Shown: piece by piece, positions 29,953 through 37,506 of the stretch
How the letters are laid out: each line of letters begins with the position of its first letter
How positions within the stretch are numbered: position 1 is the stretch's first letter
NCBI GenBank assembly: GCA_963713275.1
Contig: CAVQLG010000024.1
Span: forward strand, 53,753-117,752
Reading direction: 5' to 3'
From: CAIWHR01 sp963713275
GTDB taxonomy: Bacteria > Pseudomonadota > Gammaproteobacteria > Burkholderiales > Casimicrobiaceae
Length of the DNA: 64,000 nt
The notes under the pieces: generated by a model
Seen by the model: only the letters and a program-made list of their open reading frames with translations
Databases searched by the model: none
What the model was told of the DNA's origin: nothing
Made by a program: the position numbers and the translations under genes

Positions 29953-30592
29953 GGCACCGGCGGCGGCGGCCGGATCTCGGCGCCATTACTGAGCACCTAC
30001 GGGCGCCAGTCGCCGGCGAGAGCCTCTACCGGATTGGCGATGTTGAGGGGTGGTGCCGCCCACCAAAGCCCGAGGCTTGGTGGCGGACGGTTCGTCACGT
30101 CCCACACTTCGTCGGCACGATCGGCGAGCAGCCGCCGGATAACGCGGCCTCCGACCATGCGCCGCGCCCGTGGTTCCACACCTGCTTCCGCCTACCTTCA
30201 TCCGACTGGCCATTGGGAAACGCCGCGGCAAAGGCGAGCGCACCGAGCCGCCCGGCGGTCTCCTGCGGATACAGGAATTCCAGAACGATCCCGGCCGCTG
30301 CGTGCAGTGCCGTCGTCCGTTCCTGCGCATCGTCGCCGGATTGCGAAATCGCCTCGTTCATGGCCACGTGCACGGCAGCCAACGCACGTGCTGCGCGCAG
30401 CGGGTTCTGCCGGTACTTCCTGATCAGCCCGAGGGTACGGTCGGTCCAACGCGTTACGGGCGAGGCCGATGCGAGCGTCTGCCCAATCGCGGAGCGCACA
30501 CCCAGCATTCCGACCACGAATGCCGTCGCTGCACCGGCGCGCAGGAAGAGTCGGCGCTTCAACTGCTGGCCCCAACGGAGGTGCAATGACAA
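29953..30592 (-). pseudogene. Vanadium-dependent haloperoxidase-like relic
   Basis: A twin-arginine-like start (LKRRLFLRAGAATAF) is followed by LAAVHVAMNEAIS, then a frameshift near 30190, then VWDVTNRPPPSLGLWWAAPP and NPVEALAGDWRP, a TAG stop, and VLSNGAEIRPPPP. This order matches the amino-terminal half of PAP2-type vanadium haloperoxidases. The gene has a frameshift and a nonsense codon, and is cut at about 29953. Start is TTG at best. Confidence 0.55.
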
Positions 30593-30657
30593 TGGGGTCG
30601 GTCCCCGACTATTTGCCGGCGAGGGCTAGGTGGGGACGGCGGGGTATCGGCGGGTGG

Positions 30658-30882
30658 TCAGAGATTCTCGGCCTCGCCCGTGAACGCTTCGACCGTCAGT
30701 CCGGCAGTCCGGATGAGGCTGCGCAGCGTGCCCTTCGCGACTTCCTTGTGGTCCGGTACCGACAACGTCGCGATGTGCTCGGGTTTGACGAGGATGATGT
30801 GGCTGCCGCGCTGCCGGGCCACCTGCCAGCCGAACCGTTCGAAGACCTGCACGACCTCGCGCCCGCTGAGGACGGGCAGCAC
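30658..30882 (-). CDS. hicA: HicA-like mRNA interferase toxin
   Basis: The 74-aa product starts VLPVLSGREVVQVFERFGWQ (GTG at 30880-30882) and contains RQRGSHIILVKPEH, with the catalytic histidine in GSH, and the double-stranded-RNA-binding-like fold ending GTLRSLIRTAGLTVEAF. It begins 5 bp after hicB. Sequence and pairing fit HicAB; the GTG start is the only one after the hicB stop. Confidence 0.88.
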   Translation of the reverse strand: MLPVLSGREVVQVFERFGWQVARQRGSHIILVKPEHIATLSVPDHKEVAKGTLRSLIRTAGLTVEAFTGEAENL

Positions 30883-30887
30883 CGGCC

Positions 30888-31094
30888 TCAGGCGGCGACC
30901 TCTACCTGCCGCGTCTCGATCGTCAGCGGCAAGCCTCGCTCGGCCCGCACCTCCAGACAGAGCCGAATCGCCTCCTCGACGTTCGAAAGCGCCTCGTCCT
31001 TGGTCGCGCCTTGGGTCACGCAGCCGGGAATGGCGGGGCACTCGACGATCCAGACGCCGTCTTCGTCCCGGTCGATCGTCACGTTGAACTTCAT
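30888..31094 (-). CDS. hicB: HicB-like antitoxin
   Basis: The 68-aa product MKFNVTIDRDEDGVWIVECP continues AIPGCVTQGATKDEALSNVEEAIRLCLE in pieces, a classic HicB core. There is no carboxy-terminal DNA-binding domain, so autoregulation would need another factor. The frame is open upstream to 31175, but the ATG at 31092-31094 matches the family. Confidence 0.88.
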   Translation of the reverse strand: MKFNVTIDRDEDGVWIVECPAIPGCVTQGATKDEALSNVEEAIRLCLEVRAERGLPLTIETRQVEVAA

Positions 31095-31269
31095 CGGGTC
31101 GGCCTCTGATCGATTGGGGAACCCATCATGCCAGAGGGACCGAGCAGGGGCAAGATAGACGTGGTCTGTCCCCAATTGCCCCTTCTTCCTTCCCTCTCAA
31201 GAGTCCCGCGTTCGTCCCCGGGCCCGACCTCATGCGGCCATTCGGAACATCTCTGCGCCACCGGGGTGT

Positions 31270-31395
31270 TGCCTGTTCTTCCAACAGGCGCAGCGACTCG
31301 CACACGACCTCACTGACCGACGTGTACTGGCCAGAGGCAACCTTCGAGCGGACTAGCTCTTCCAGTTGTGGTGTCAGGTTGACGTTGATTCCCAT
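31270..31395 (-). pseudogene. parD: ParD-like antitoxin, truncated
   Basis: MGINVNLTPQLEELVRSKVA and SVSEVVCESLRLLEEQ form a full ParD ribbon-helix-helix, but after about 42 residues the frame passes into unrelated sequence (to 31126). No ParE partner follows. It points away from the intact parDE pair just to its right. Confidence 0.65.
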
Positions 31396-31503
31396 GCTGC
31401 GCTCACCCTCAAGTCAAGTCAGATTCTGTCAAACCAGTAGTCTCAATGGCGGATATTCCAGCACCCTTGGTTCTCAGGCGGGAGCTTGTAGAACCGGGCA
31501 CCT

Positions 31504-31520
31504 TTGGCATATTATGCCAA
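31504..31520. promoter_or_regulatory. ParD operator candidate
   Basis: Perfect inverted repeat TTGGCATA-T-TATGCCAA, 26 bp upstream of the parD start. Its centre ATTAT could overlap the -10. Confidence 0.6.
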
Positions 31521-31546
31521 CATTCACTGATCCCCGCGAGACTCCC

Positions 31547-31846
31547 ATGCCAACCCGCAATGTCGTCCTCACCGACCACCAGGCACACCTCGTCGAAAAG
31601 CTCGTGTCCACCGGACGCTACCAGAACGCCAGCGAAGTGCTGCGCGAAGGGCTGCGCCTGATCGAGGATCGCGAAGCGCAGGACAACGCCCGCCTCCACG
31701 CGCTACGCGAGGCCGCCCGCGTCGGGATGGCCGACATAGACGCCGGACGTTTTCGGAGCTTCGAATCGCCCGCCGCACTCAGCCGTCGTTTGACCACCAT
31801 TGCCGACAAGGTGATCGGCGGGAAGCCGGCGACACGCGCGAAGTGA
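31547..31846 (+). CDS. parD: ParD-like antitoxin
   Basis: The 99-aa product starts MPTRNVVLTDHQAHLVEKLV with a ribbon-helix-helix (NASEVLREGLRLIEDRE) and a carboxy-terminal toxin-binding segment. It overlaps parE by 4 bases (GTGA). A perfect palindrome lies upstream, fitting autoregulation by the ParDE complex. Confidence 0.88.
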   Translation: MPTRNVVLTDHQAHLVEKLVSTGRYQNASEVLREGLRLIEDREAQDNARLHALREAARVGMADIDAGRFRSFESPAALSRRLTTIADKVIGGKPATRAK

Positions 31847-32208
31847 GCGCAGGGGCGCGCAACTGGACGGTTCGTCTGACGGCGGCCGCCGAGGCTGACT
31901 TCGAGGAAATCCTGCGCTGGACGGTGGACCAATTCGGCGATGTGCAAGCGCGCATCTACGCTGAAACTGTTTCGGCAGCGCTGAATGATCTGACTGCCGG
32001 CCCGACCGTCGTGGGCGCGAGGAAGCGGGATGACATCCTGAAGGGACTTTTCACGCTTCACGTCGCCCGCAAGGGCCGCAAGGGTCGTCATTTCGTCCTG
32101 TTCCGCGTCGGAAGGGCGCCGGACGGTGACGTGATCGAGGTCTTGCGCCTCCTTCATGACGTCATGGATCTGCCACGCCATTTGCCACCGGCCGATGAAA
32201 GTACGTAG
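31843..32208 (+). CDS. parE: ParE/RelE-fold toxin
   Basis: The 121-aa product begins with GTG and reads WTVRLTAAAEADFEEILRW, the ParE start, then KGLFTLHVARKGRKGRHFVL and IEVLRLLHDVMDLPRHLP, the typical carboxy-terminal strand and HD/M-R motif. ParE toxins target DNA gyrase. It is immediately downstream of parD and overlaps it. Confidence 0.88.
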   Translation: MSAGARNWTVRLTAAAEADFEEILRWTVDQFGDVQARIYAETVSAALNDLTAGPTVVGARKRDDILKGLFTLHVARKGRKGRHFVLFRVGRAPDGDVIEVLRLLHDVMDLPRHLPPADEST

Positions 32209-32245
32209 GGCCCCAGCACATTATCGCGTTGCAGACGTAAGCCCC

Positions 32246-32320
32246 TTGCTACTCTTGCTACTCCTGCTACCGAACAGCATTCGCGCCCGGCGTCGGTAGC
32301 AAGAGTAGCAACAGTAGCAA
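32246..32320. repeat. Long inverted repeat of TTGCTACT units
   Basis: Two 28-bp arms (32246-32273 and 32293-32320), built from TTGCTACTCTTGCTACT-like units and its complement, face each other across 19 bp, with about three mismatches. It lies just beyond the stop of the DUF3987 relic and could fold as a strong stem in RNA. Confidence 0.75.
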
Positions 32321-32356
32321 CACCCCCCTCTGGTGGTAAAACCCAATCCCTGAAGG

Positions 32357-32670
32357 TCACTCCCGCCCATCCAGCAGCGCCGGATTAATCGCCACACACC
32401 GCCGGCGTCCGTCTTCCTCCATCCTCGCCCGGCCGCGCTCGGCGAGGATGGCGAGCGCCGCGCGTAGGTCGCGGCTGTCGCGGACGCAGTTCGGACCGTA
32501 CTGGTAGATCCGCTTCGCCGGCACGCGATCGGTGCCGTTGGCCTGCGCTTCGTTGCGCAGCCAGGCCTCGAGCCGGATCGCCGCGGCGAGCGAAGGCGGC
32601 GTGTCCAGGTCGGCGAGCAGGCGCCGCGCCTCGTTCAAATGCCAGCTCACGATGCAGGTCGCGGTGCTGC
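32357..32670 (-). pseudogene. Carboxy-terminal relic of a DUF3987 (YfjI-like) primase-helicase
   Basis: The frame from the cut site reads STATCIVSWHLNEARRLLAD, then AAAIRLEAWLRNEAQANG, IYQYGPNCVRDSRDLRAALA and ends INPALLDGRE. This is the end of DUF3987 proteins carried on integrated plasmids and phages. About 105 codons remain. The 5' side is cut exactly by the GGTC end at 32672. Confidence 0.6.
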
Positions 32671-32671
32671 G

Positions 32672-32950
32672 GGGGTCAGGTCTTGAATTGCAGCATTCGG
32701 CCCGTTGGCGCAGCGGCTGCGGCATCGCTTCGGACGATGCGATCCGGGCCCTGGCGCCGAAGCGGGGGCGTCGGCTCAACTGTCGCGGACCTGTTGTACG
32801 ACTCTCGAACTGGACGGGCAGGGTCTTCTAGGAGCACCCGGTGCGGGGAGGACTCGGCCGCAGTGGGGGGCATTGCAAAGGTCGCCTCGCCCGACTCGCA
32901 GCTCGGACAATCGATCGTGTCGAATTGGAAAACCGACATGTCAAGACCCC
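32672..32950. repeat. GGTC-bounded 279-bp unit
   Basis: Bounded by GGGGTCAGGTCTTGAATTGC and ACATGTCAAGACCCC in inverted orientation. Its interior differs from all other copies and carries an 87-codon minus frame (32676-32939, MSVFQFDTIDCPSCESGEA...) with a CPSC pair; I do not recognise the product and it may not be a gene. Confidence 0.55.
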
Positions 32951-33322
32951 CCAGAGTGGTTGTTCACGCATTGCGGGCTGAAGGCTTTGACGTTCTGTCC
33001 GTTGCCGAGGAGCTCGCGGCTCGAGGCCCAGCGCGCCGGACTGCTGTCCGATGAGGCTATTAGCCGGCTGATTGAGGAAGCGGTGCGCCGCGGGGCCGGC
33101 AAGCGTCTGCTCGACGCGATGGCACGTTTGCGGGAAGCCAATGTACCGCCGCTTACCGAAGAGGTTGGGGTTCGTGGCCCCCAGCACGCTCCGACCAAAG
33201 AGCGCATCACCATTCGGCTGTCACCCGACGTCCTTCAGTCCATCCGCGCCACTGGCGCAGGCTGGCAAAATCGTGTGGACGCCGCGCTGAAGGACGGGCT
33301 GAAGAAACACTCACCCGCGTGA
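32951..33322 (+). pseudogene. Mosaic of DUF5615, VapB-like and BrnA-like fragments
   Basis: After the GGTC end, three pieces follow with little between them: HALRAEGFDVLSVAEE (DUF5615 start), then LLSDEAISRLIEEAVRRGAG and PPLTEE (VapB-like tail), then PTKERITIRLSPDVLQSIRA and GAGWQNRVDAALKDGLK, the carboxy-terminal DNA-binding half of BrnA antitoxins. The last two share one frame that stays open to 33322. Whether the fused frame is expressed is unknown. Confidence 0.5.
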
Positions 33323-33388
33323 ACGGGTGCGAGGGGTTCCAGACTCCCAGGGGATGACCGATGGCCTGCACCAGCACCTCCGGAGTCA

Positions 33389-33403
33389 GTCAGGTCTTGA
33401 CAC
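33389..33403. repeat. GGTC element, left half only
   Basis: GTCAGGTCTTGACACGCC; no right end nearby. About 100 bp of unassigned sequence follow before the aspartic protease. Confidence 0.5.
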
Positions 33404-33505
33404 GCCACCTCTCGCCGGACGACCAGGCACGGACAAGCCGACCCGGGACCGCTCGGCCGGCGGATGTGGTCGACGGGTCAAGGCCAGACGCGACCACGCC
33501 CTCGT

Positions 33506-33886
33506 TCACTTGGCCAGGAACACAGGCACGTTTGGGCTTTCCGGATTCGGCACGACCTTGAGCGTCCGGGGATCGATAACGACATCCATCTGATCCATCG
33601 GGACCGCACCAAGCAAGACCCTGTCACCCATGACCGCGGCACCCATAACGCAATCGTGGCCCTGCGTTTCGATCTTCACCGGACCGGCATAGCGCACCAT
33701 CTTCCGCGTTCCATCCGCCAGGTGCAGTTCGCGCGGCTTGAGATCCGTGAGTTGAAGCTGAATCGCGATGTGCTCCGGGACGACGAGATCGATCGCGCCG
33801 GTGTCAACAATCGCGTTGGCCGCGATTTCCTCGAGTTCCGGCCTCGCCATATTGCTTAGCCGAAGGTCGGCGTAGATGATTCCCAT
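33506..33886 (-). CDS. Retropepsin-like (clan AA) aspartic protease
   Basis: The 126-aa product has the active-site motif VDTGAIDLVVPE near residue 27 in a beta-rich frame, then LHLADGTRKMVRYAGPVKIE and VLLGAVPMDQMDVVID, where a G-A-V-P turn replaces the second hydrophobic-hydrophobic-glycine motif. Such single-domain proteases act as dimers and are common near TA modules, but their substrate is unknown. A paralogue lies at 58707. The start at 33884-33886 has GAGACGC upstream. Confidence 0.8.
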   Translation of the reverse strand: MGIIYADLRLSNMARPELEEIAANAIVDTGAIDLVVPEHIAIQLQLTDLKPRELHLADGTRKMVRYAGPVKIETQGHDCVMGAAVMGDRVLLGAVPMDQMDVVIDPRTLKVVPNPESPNVPVFLAK

Positions 33887-33899
33887 CGCGTCTCCTTGA

Positions 33900-34105
33900 A
33901 ATTCCGATCACGCCGTGGTTCGAAACCGCCGATCGCCGACACCTCGTGCGGATTTCTTTCCGACCCGCCACGACGATCACGACACGCACCGCCGTCGCCG
34001 CATTCGACGTGGCCAACTCTTGGCGTCGGTTTCGAAGTCCTGTTCACATAAGACATGCTCGACCTTCCGCGGTTGCATCCGCGGTTGCATCCGCGCTGAC
34101 ATGAA
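33900..34105 (-). pseudogene. HicA and HicB relics
   Basis: Two scraps on the minus strand: MQPRKVEHVLCEQDFET (HicB start, about 34040-34100) and, about 25 bp on, AVRVVIVVAGRKEIRT (HicA core, about 33930-34000). They are the same two pieces seen whole at 54374-54790. The stretch from here to 34340 has no recognisable gene. Confidence 0.45.
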
Positions 34106-34344
34106 TGCCAGCGTGCCGCGTTCGTTCTGAACCCGCACCCTGGCCACCGCGCCGAGCCGTGGAACCCACACCGGGCGAACCCCTCCCGCTGTATCAGCGT
34201 GCCTGGAACGTCCGTCCGATGCCATGTGCCACCTGGCCGATGCGGCCATACCTTCCCCTGCGCGCTTTCAACCGACCACGACGTCGTCGCCCACCTGACC
34301 TGACGTTCGACAGCGCCAATCCGCTCGGGTCCACGTTGACTACC

Positions 34345-34395
34345 AATCCGGCTTCCCGCAGGCGCTTGGCCGTCCCTTGGGGCTCGGATGCTCGA
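34345..34395 (+). pseudogene. DUF5615 middle scrap
   Basis: GGCTTCCCGCAGGCGCTTGG and the next 25 bp match 28106-28150 and 58448-58490, which encode the RFPA(S/G)AR-SLG part of DUF5615. Confidence 0.4.
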
Positions 34396-34475
34396 GTTGA
34401 ATACGACATGCTGGCCCCGAGATCAACCAATAGCCACCCACCGGCCAGCCGTCGATCGGGATGAGGGCCAATCGA

Positions 34476-34499
34476 TGCGTCATGTCAAGACCTGACCCC
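34476..34499. repeat. GGTC element, right half only
   Basis: TGCGTCATGTCAAGACCTGA then CCCC, followed by GCGCCTTCC as in other copies. Confidence 0.75.
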
Positions 34500-34633
34500 G
34501 CGCCTTCCTCGGCATCGACGAGAAGGAAGTCCGGCGTTTCCTGGACCCGCAATATCATTCCAAGCTGCCGCGGATTGCAGAAGCAATCTCGCTGCTCGGA
34601 AAGCGGCTGGTGATCACGTTGGAAGACTCTTGA
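34500..34633 (+). pseudogene. HicB-type antitoxin carboxy-terminal relic
   Basis: Directly after the GGTC end the frame reads AFLGIDEKEVRRFLDPQYHS then KLPRIAEAISLLGKRLVITL and stop. This is the helix-turn-helix tail of the longer HicB subfamily. Its front is missing. About 230 bp of unassigned sequence follow before the next hicB. Confidence 0.5.
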
Positions 34634-34869
34634 CGCGATGACGTGCGGCGCCTTTGCTCGACTTCTCCCAATGTGCCAGGACACGACTGAATCCCAGCGG
34701 TCTCTCGCCGAGGCACAACGTTGCTTGTGGGGCCCCGTAGCCCCCTTACCGCCGACGCCAAGGCCGAGCAGGACACCGAGGGGACGATGTCGCCATGCAT
34801 CATCCTGGGCGTCGTACGGCAGGTCCCGGCTATACTGTGAGATATGGTCCACTCGCAACGGAGTCTTCG

Positions 34870-35088
34870 ATGCAGCTAACTGCCGTCTACCGCAAGGTTC
34901 CTGAGGGCTACGTCGCTTTCGTTGAGGAGTTGCCCGGCGCAAACACCCAAGGTGTCAGCCTCGATGAGGCGCGAGCCAACCTCGTCGAAGCTGTCGATTT
35001 GGTGCTCGATGCCAATCGAATGCTCTCCGAGGAGTCTATCCAGGGCGAAGACGTCATTCGCGAGCCGTTGATAATTGCGGCGCAATGA
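34870..35088 (+). CDS. hicB: HicB-like antitoxin
   Basis: The 72-aa product MQLTAVYRKVPEGYVAFVEE continues LPGANTQGVSLDEARANLVEAV, a HicB core. It precedes hicA and overlaps it by 4 bp. A TATACT hexamer at about 34830 may be the -10. The frame is open upstream to 34795, but the ATG at 34870 has a better fit. Confidence 0.88.
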   Translation: MQLTAVYRKVPEGYVAFVEELPGANTQGVSLDEARANLVEAVDLVLDANRMLSEESIQGEDVIREPLIIAAQ

Positions 35089-35270
35089 AGCGTCCTGACC
35101 TGATCAAACACCTCGAACAACACGGTTGCGCATTTCTGCGTGAGGGCGCCAAGCACTCCGTGTATGTCAATCGCGCCAAGCGGAAGTCGTCGACGGTTCC
35201 ACGACATCGTGAAATCAATGACTTCCTTGCCCGCAAGATCTGCAAAGACCTTGAAGTTCCGGACGTATAG
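35085..35270 (+). CDS. hicA: HicA-like mRNA interferase toxin
   Basis: The 61-aa product MKRPDLIKHLEQHGCAFLRE continues GAKHSVYVN, with the catalytic histidine in KHS, and ends VPRHREINDFLARKICKDL, the canonical HicA tail. Together with hicB it forms an intact pair in the antitoxin-first order, opposite to the 30658-31094 pair. Confidence 0.9.
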   Translation: MKRPDLIKHLEQHGCAFLREGAKHSVYVNRAKRKSSTVPRHREINDFLARKICKDLEVPDV

Positions 35271-35284
35271 ATGAAGCGAACCCG

Positions 35285-35475
35285 TTGAGCACCTGCACGC
35301 TGACATGGCCGCCGGCGCCCAGTTCGCTCTCGGCGCGATCCGCCTTGGCTTCGTCGCCCGAGAGCAGATGGAGCAGGACGTTCATATCGAAGAAGCGCTC
35401 AGTCGCGCTCATTGGCGTCGAGGCGGTTGAACTTGAAATCGGCCGGTAGACGTCCGCGGAACTTCCTCAGCCGCG
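35285..35475 (-). pseudogene. VapBC relic (antitoxin tail and toxin head)
   Basis: Minus strand: the antitoxin end KARLRKFRGRLPADFKFNRL with stop, then the toxin start MSATERFFDMNVLLHLLSGD to VQVLNGFAS, where homology stops. The catalytic D of the first PIN motif is in FFDMN. The antitoxin front is cut by a GGTC end (35478) and the toxin end by the hicA region. Confidence 0.6.
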
Positions 35476-35477
35476 CC

Positions 35478-35557
35478 TTGACATGACACATTCGTGGGCT
35501 ATTGTCGTGGACGAGGCAATACCCGATCGTCGCAACTATGCATCATGTCGAGACCCC
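35478..35557. repeat. GGTC element, copy 7
   Basis: Lacks the GGGGTCAGGTC tip; starts at TTGACATGACACATTCGTGG and ends GCATCATGTCGAGACCCC. Same interior as copies at 28925, 41248 and 46235. Confidence 0.8.
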
Positions 35558-35601
35558 CTCTTGGATGGCCCCGACTCCCTTCTGCGCCTGCGCGCCCGGC
35601 C

Positions 35602-36036
35602 TCAAAGCACCACAACGTGACGCTTCTCGACGCCAACGACCGCGTCGCGCGAAACCGCCGTATCGAAGGTGTCGAACCGGCCGCCATGCCGAACGGCGAG
35701 CGCCCGCAGGCAGACGTCGGTGATCTGCCGTGGACCGTGGATGCGTGCCGAGTCCGCGACCTGCCCGTCGAGCAGGCGGATGCTGTCCGGACAGAATCCG
35801 TGGAAGCCGGCCCGCGTCTCGGCGAGGCGCTCCACGACGGCCTGCGCCGGCAACGCCTTCGGATAGCCCGGATGCGACATGATCCGCACGCAGCCGTTCT
35901 CGGTGACGGGGCATGAGGCCTTCCCGCTGCCGGCGTGCCTCCCGTACCACGCCGTCGCCCGGTCGTGCAGCAAGTGGTCGACGTCGAGCAGCGCGATAGT
36001 ACGTTGCGTTGCGTTGACGTCGAGCAACGCCCGCAT
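35602..36036 (-). CDS. vapC: VapC-type PIN toxin with altered amino terminus
   Basis: A 144-aa paralogue of the toxin at 29060. It starts MRALLDVNATQRTIALLDVD, whereas the paralogue has MRALLDVNVLIALLDAD, so a slippage of GTTGC units in the DNA (near 36003-36015) replaced the conserved NVL that follows the first catalytic aspartate. The rest is whole (TENGCVRIMSHPGY, ITDVCLRALAVRHGG). It may be weakened or inactive. It overlaps its antitoxin by one base. Confidence 0.75.
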   Translation of the reverse strand: MRALLDVNATQRTIALLDVDHLLHDRATAWYGRHAGSGKASCPVTENGCVRIMSHPGYPKALPAQAVVERLAETRAGFHGFCPDSIRLLDGQVADSARIHGPRQITDVCLRALAVRHGGRFDTFDTAVSRDAVVGVEKRHVVVL

Positions 36037-36278
36037 CAGCAGGCGTCTTCGTCGCGCAACTGATCGATCAGTGCATTGGTCACGATGGCGCCGCGCCTGG
36101 GAAACGGACGGAAGCCGTGGACCGCCCTGGGCGAGGCGCCTCGCGCCGCTTCGGGTGCCGCCGTCAAGGCGCTGCGCGCAAGCTCCGAGATGACCTCGCC
36201 CGTGGTCTTTTTCTCCCGATGGGCGCGCTGCTTGGCCGCCTGCAGGACGTCGTCGGCGATATCAAGCGTGGCGCACAT
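36036..36278 (-). CDS. vapB: VapB-type antitoxin
   Basis: The 80-aa product MCATLDIADDVLQAAKQRAH differs from the antitoxin at 29488 at only a few positions and keeps the ribbon-helix-helix and acidic tail. Its operator palindrome is degenerate (TGCTATGGCA). Confidence 0.82.
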   Translation of the reverse strand: MCATLDIADDVLQAAKQRAHREKKTTGEVISELARSALTAAPEAARGASPRAVHGFRPFPRRGAIVTNALIDQLRDEDAC

Positions 36279-36318
36279 GCATCAGATGCTATGGCACTAC
36301 GGTTCGGATCTCAATCGC

Positions 36319-36378
36319 CCAACGTCCGGCCCGACATCCGGCCGGACGTCCGGCCCAGCGTCCGGCCCAACGTCCGGT
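36319..36378. repeat. 12-bp minisatellite, five units
   Basis: Tandem units AACGTCCGGCCC, GACATCCGGCCG, GACGTCCGGCCC, AGCGTCCGGCCC and AACGTCCGGTCG. It lies inside a copy of the GC-rich hairpin repeat seen at 28818 and 29766, expanded only here. Confidence 0.8.
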
Positions 36379-36439
36379 CGCGCTCTCCCGGTCCGTGGCG
36401 CCGATGCCGGAGCCGGCGAATGTATGGGGTCATTCAAAA

Positions 36440-36530
36440 TGAACGACCTCGCGGCAAGCCGCGAGCTATCAACAGCAAATCGACAGACCGCAGATTTGCA
36501 ATCTGCTTTGCGCCGCAAGCGGCGGGGAAT
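36440..36530. repeat. Two GC hairpins of unknown origin
   Basis: CTCGCGGC-AA-GCCGCGAG (about 36448-36465) and GCCGC-AA-GCGGC (about 36513-36524), the latter followed by GGGGAATCGAACCCGTAGAG. The last part resembles the 3' side of a tRNA T-arm, but no tRNA can be folded here. Confidence 0.45.
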
Positions 36531-36583
36531 CGAACCCGTAGAGATTGAACCGCCGATCAAGCGACGTCGAGTCCGCCTTCACG

Positions 36584-36964
36584 CTACACCCGCAGCACCG
36601 TCTCGCCGTAGTCTGCCAGAGCCTGGTCGTGCGTCAGCAAACGCATCGGCTCGATCCGGCTCTGCGCAACGAGCATCCGATCGAACGGATCGCGATGGTG
36701 TTGCGGCAGGCGGCCACATTCGATGCTGTGACGGAAGGTGATCGGCAACTCGACAAACCCCGCCGACTGGAGCGCCGCGACCATTTCGTCCGGGTCCACG
36801 TCGATGTGTCCCAACGCGGACTTGATCGCGATCTCCCAGAATGATGCGGCGCTGACATAGACGGTGTTCGCCGGGTCAACGATGATGAGGTCCGCGGTCC
36901 GAGGCAAACGTGGATCGTCGGCAAGCCACCAGATCAGGATGTGGGTGTCCAACAGGACTTTCAC
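36584..36964 (-). CDS. vapC: VapC-type PIN toxin
   Basis: The 126-aa product VKVLLDTHILIWWLADDPRL has the first PIN aspartate in LLDTH, then SAASFWEIAIKSALGHI with the central glutamate, and RDPFDRMLVAQ with the last acidic pair. This is the VapC group normally paired with Phd/YefM antitoxins. I use GTG at 36962-36964, which overlaps the antitoxin stop (GTGA); a GTG at 36974-36976 is also in frame. Confidence 0.87.
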   Translation of the reverse strand: MKVLLDTHILIWWLADDPRLPRTADLIIVDPANTVYVSAASFWEIAIKSALGHIDVDPDEMVAALQSAGFVELPITFRHSIECGRLPQHHRDPFDRMLVAQSRIEPMRLLTHDQALADYGETVLRV

Positions 36965-37206
36965 TTCCGGGCGCACCCTTCGAACAGCGCAAGGACATCC
37001 TCCGGTAACGGCGCGTCAAATCCAGCGCCAATCCTGATCCTCCCCTTCAGCGCCCCTTTCTGCCTCGGCGCCAGCGCTGGCGCAAGCGCCACCAGGCGAG
37101 CGACGGGCTTGCCCGCCTTCGCGATGATGATTTCTTCTCCTTGGCTCGCGCTTTCCACCAATCTGGAGAGTTGCGTCTTGGCTTCGTGAATGTTGACTTG
37201 GCGCAT
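36961..37206 (-). CDS. Phd/YefM-family antitoxin
   Basis: The 81-aa product MRQVNIHEAKTQLSRLVESA continues GEEIIIAKAGKPVARLVA, the full Phd DNA-binding fold, with a charged tail. It pairs with the vapC downstream and overlaps it. A perfect palindrome is 24 bp upstream of the start. Confidence 0.88.
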   Translation of the reverse strand: MRQVNIHEAKTQLSRLVESASQGEEIIIAKAGKPVARLVALAPALAPRQKGALKGRIRIGAGFDAPLPEDVLALFEGCARK

Positions 37207-37229
37207 CACCACTTGCTCTGAGCACGAAC

Positions 37230-37240
37230 AGACTTAGTCT
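37230..37240. promoter_or_regulatory. Operator candidate for the Phd-VapC pair
   Basis: AGACTTAGTCT, a perfect palindrome extending to CTAGACT-A-AGTCTG with one mismatch, upstream of the antitoxin start. Confidence 0.5.
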
Positions 37241-37284
37241 AGCTTGGTGCAGTGCCCCGCACAATCCCGGAGGTGAACCTGAAC

Positions 37285-37503
37285 TTCTCCGGACGGGCGC
37301 GCTCCTTGGCCGCCTGCAGGACGTCTTCGGCGTTGGACAGGTCGGCAAAGGAGCCGCTCCGATAGCTGCTGAAAAAGCGACTCGATAACCCTCACGTGCC
37401 CGGCGGGGCGCTGCATCCCCAGCTGGCGAGGTACTACAAGATCAAGCTCAAGAAGCAAAGCGTCTGGCTGGTGTACGGCGTCGAGGATGATGCGCTCGTG
37501 GTG
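37285..37503. pseudogene. VapB scrap and RelE fragment
   Basis: A minus-strand scrap (about 37285-37320) repeats the VLQAAKERAR helix of the VapB family. A plus-strand piece (37356-37503) reads PLRKLLKKRLDNPHVPGGAL then YYKIKLKKQSVWLVYGVEDD, the middle of the RelE at 38590. Both ends of that toxin are missing; the piece joins directly to an acyltransferase relic. Confidence 0.6.
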
Positions 37504-37506
37504 ATG

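Noticed and set aside
28818..36423. Integron attC sites near GCC(C/T)AAC motifs in a cassette-like TA array
   Set aside because: The motifs lack a matching GTTRGGC partner, genes face both ways, and no integron integrase is present.
36500..36545. tRNA gene 3' end
   Set aside because: Only a T-arm-like GGGGAATCGAACCC string is present; no acceptor stem or anticodon arm can be folded.
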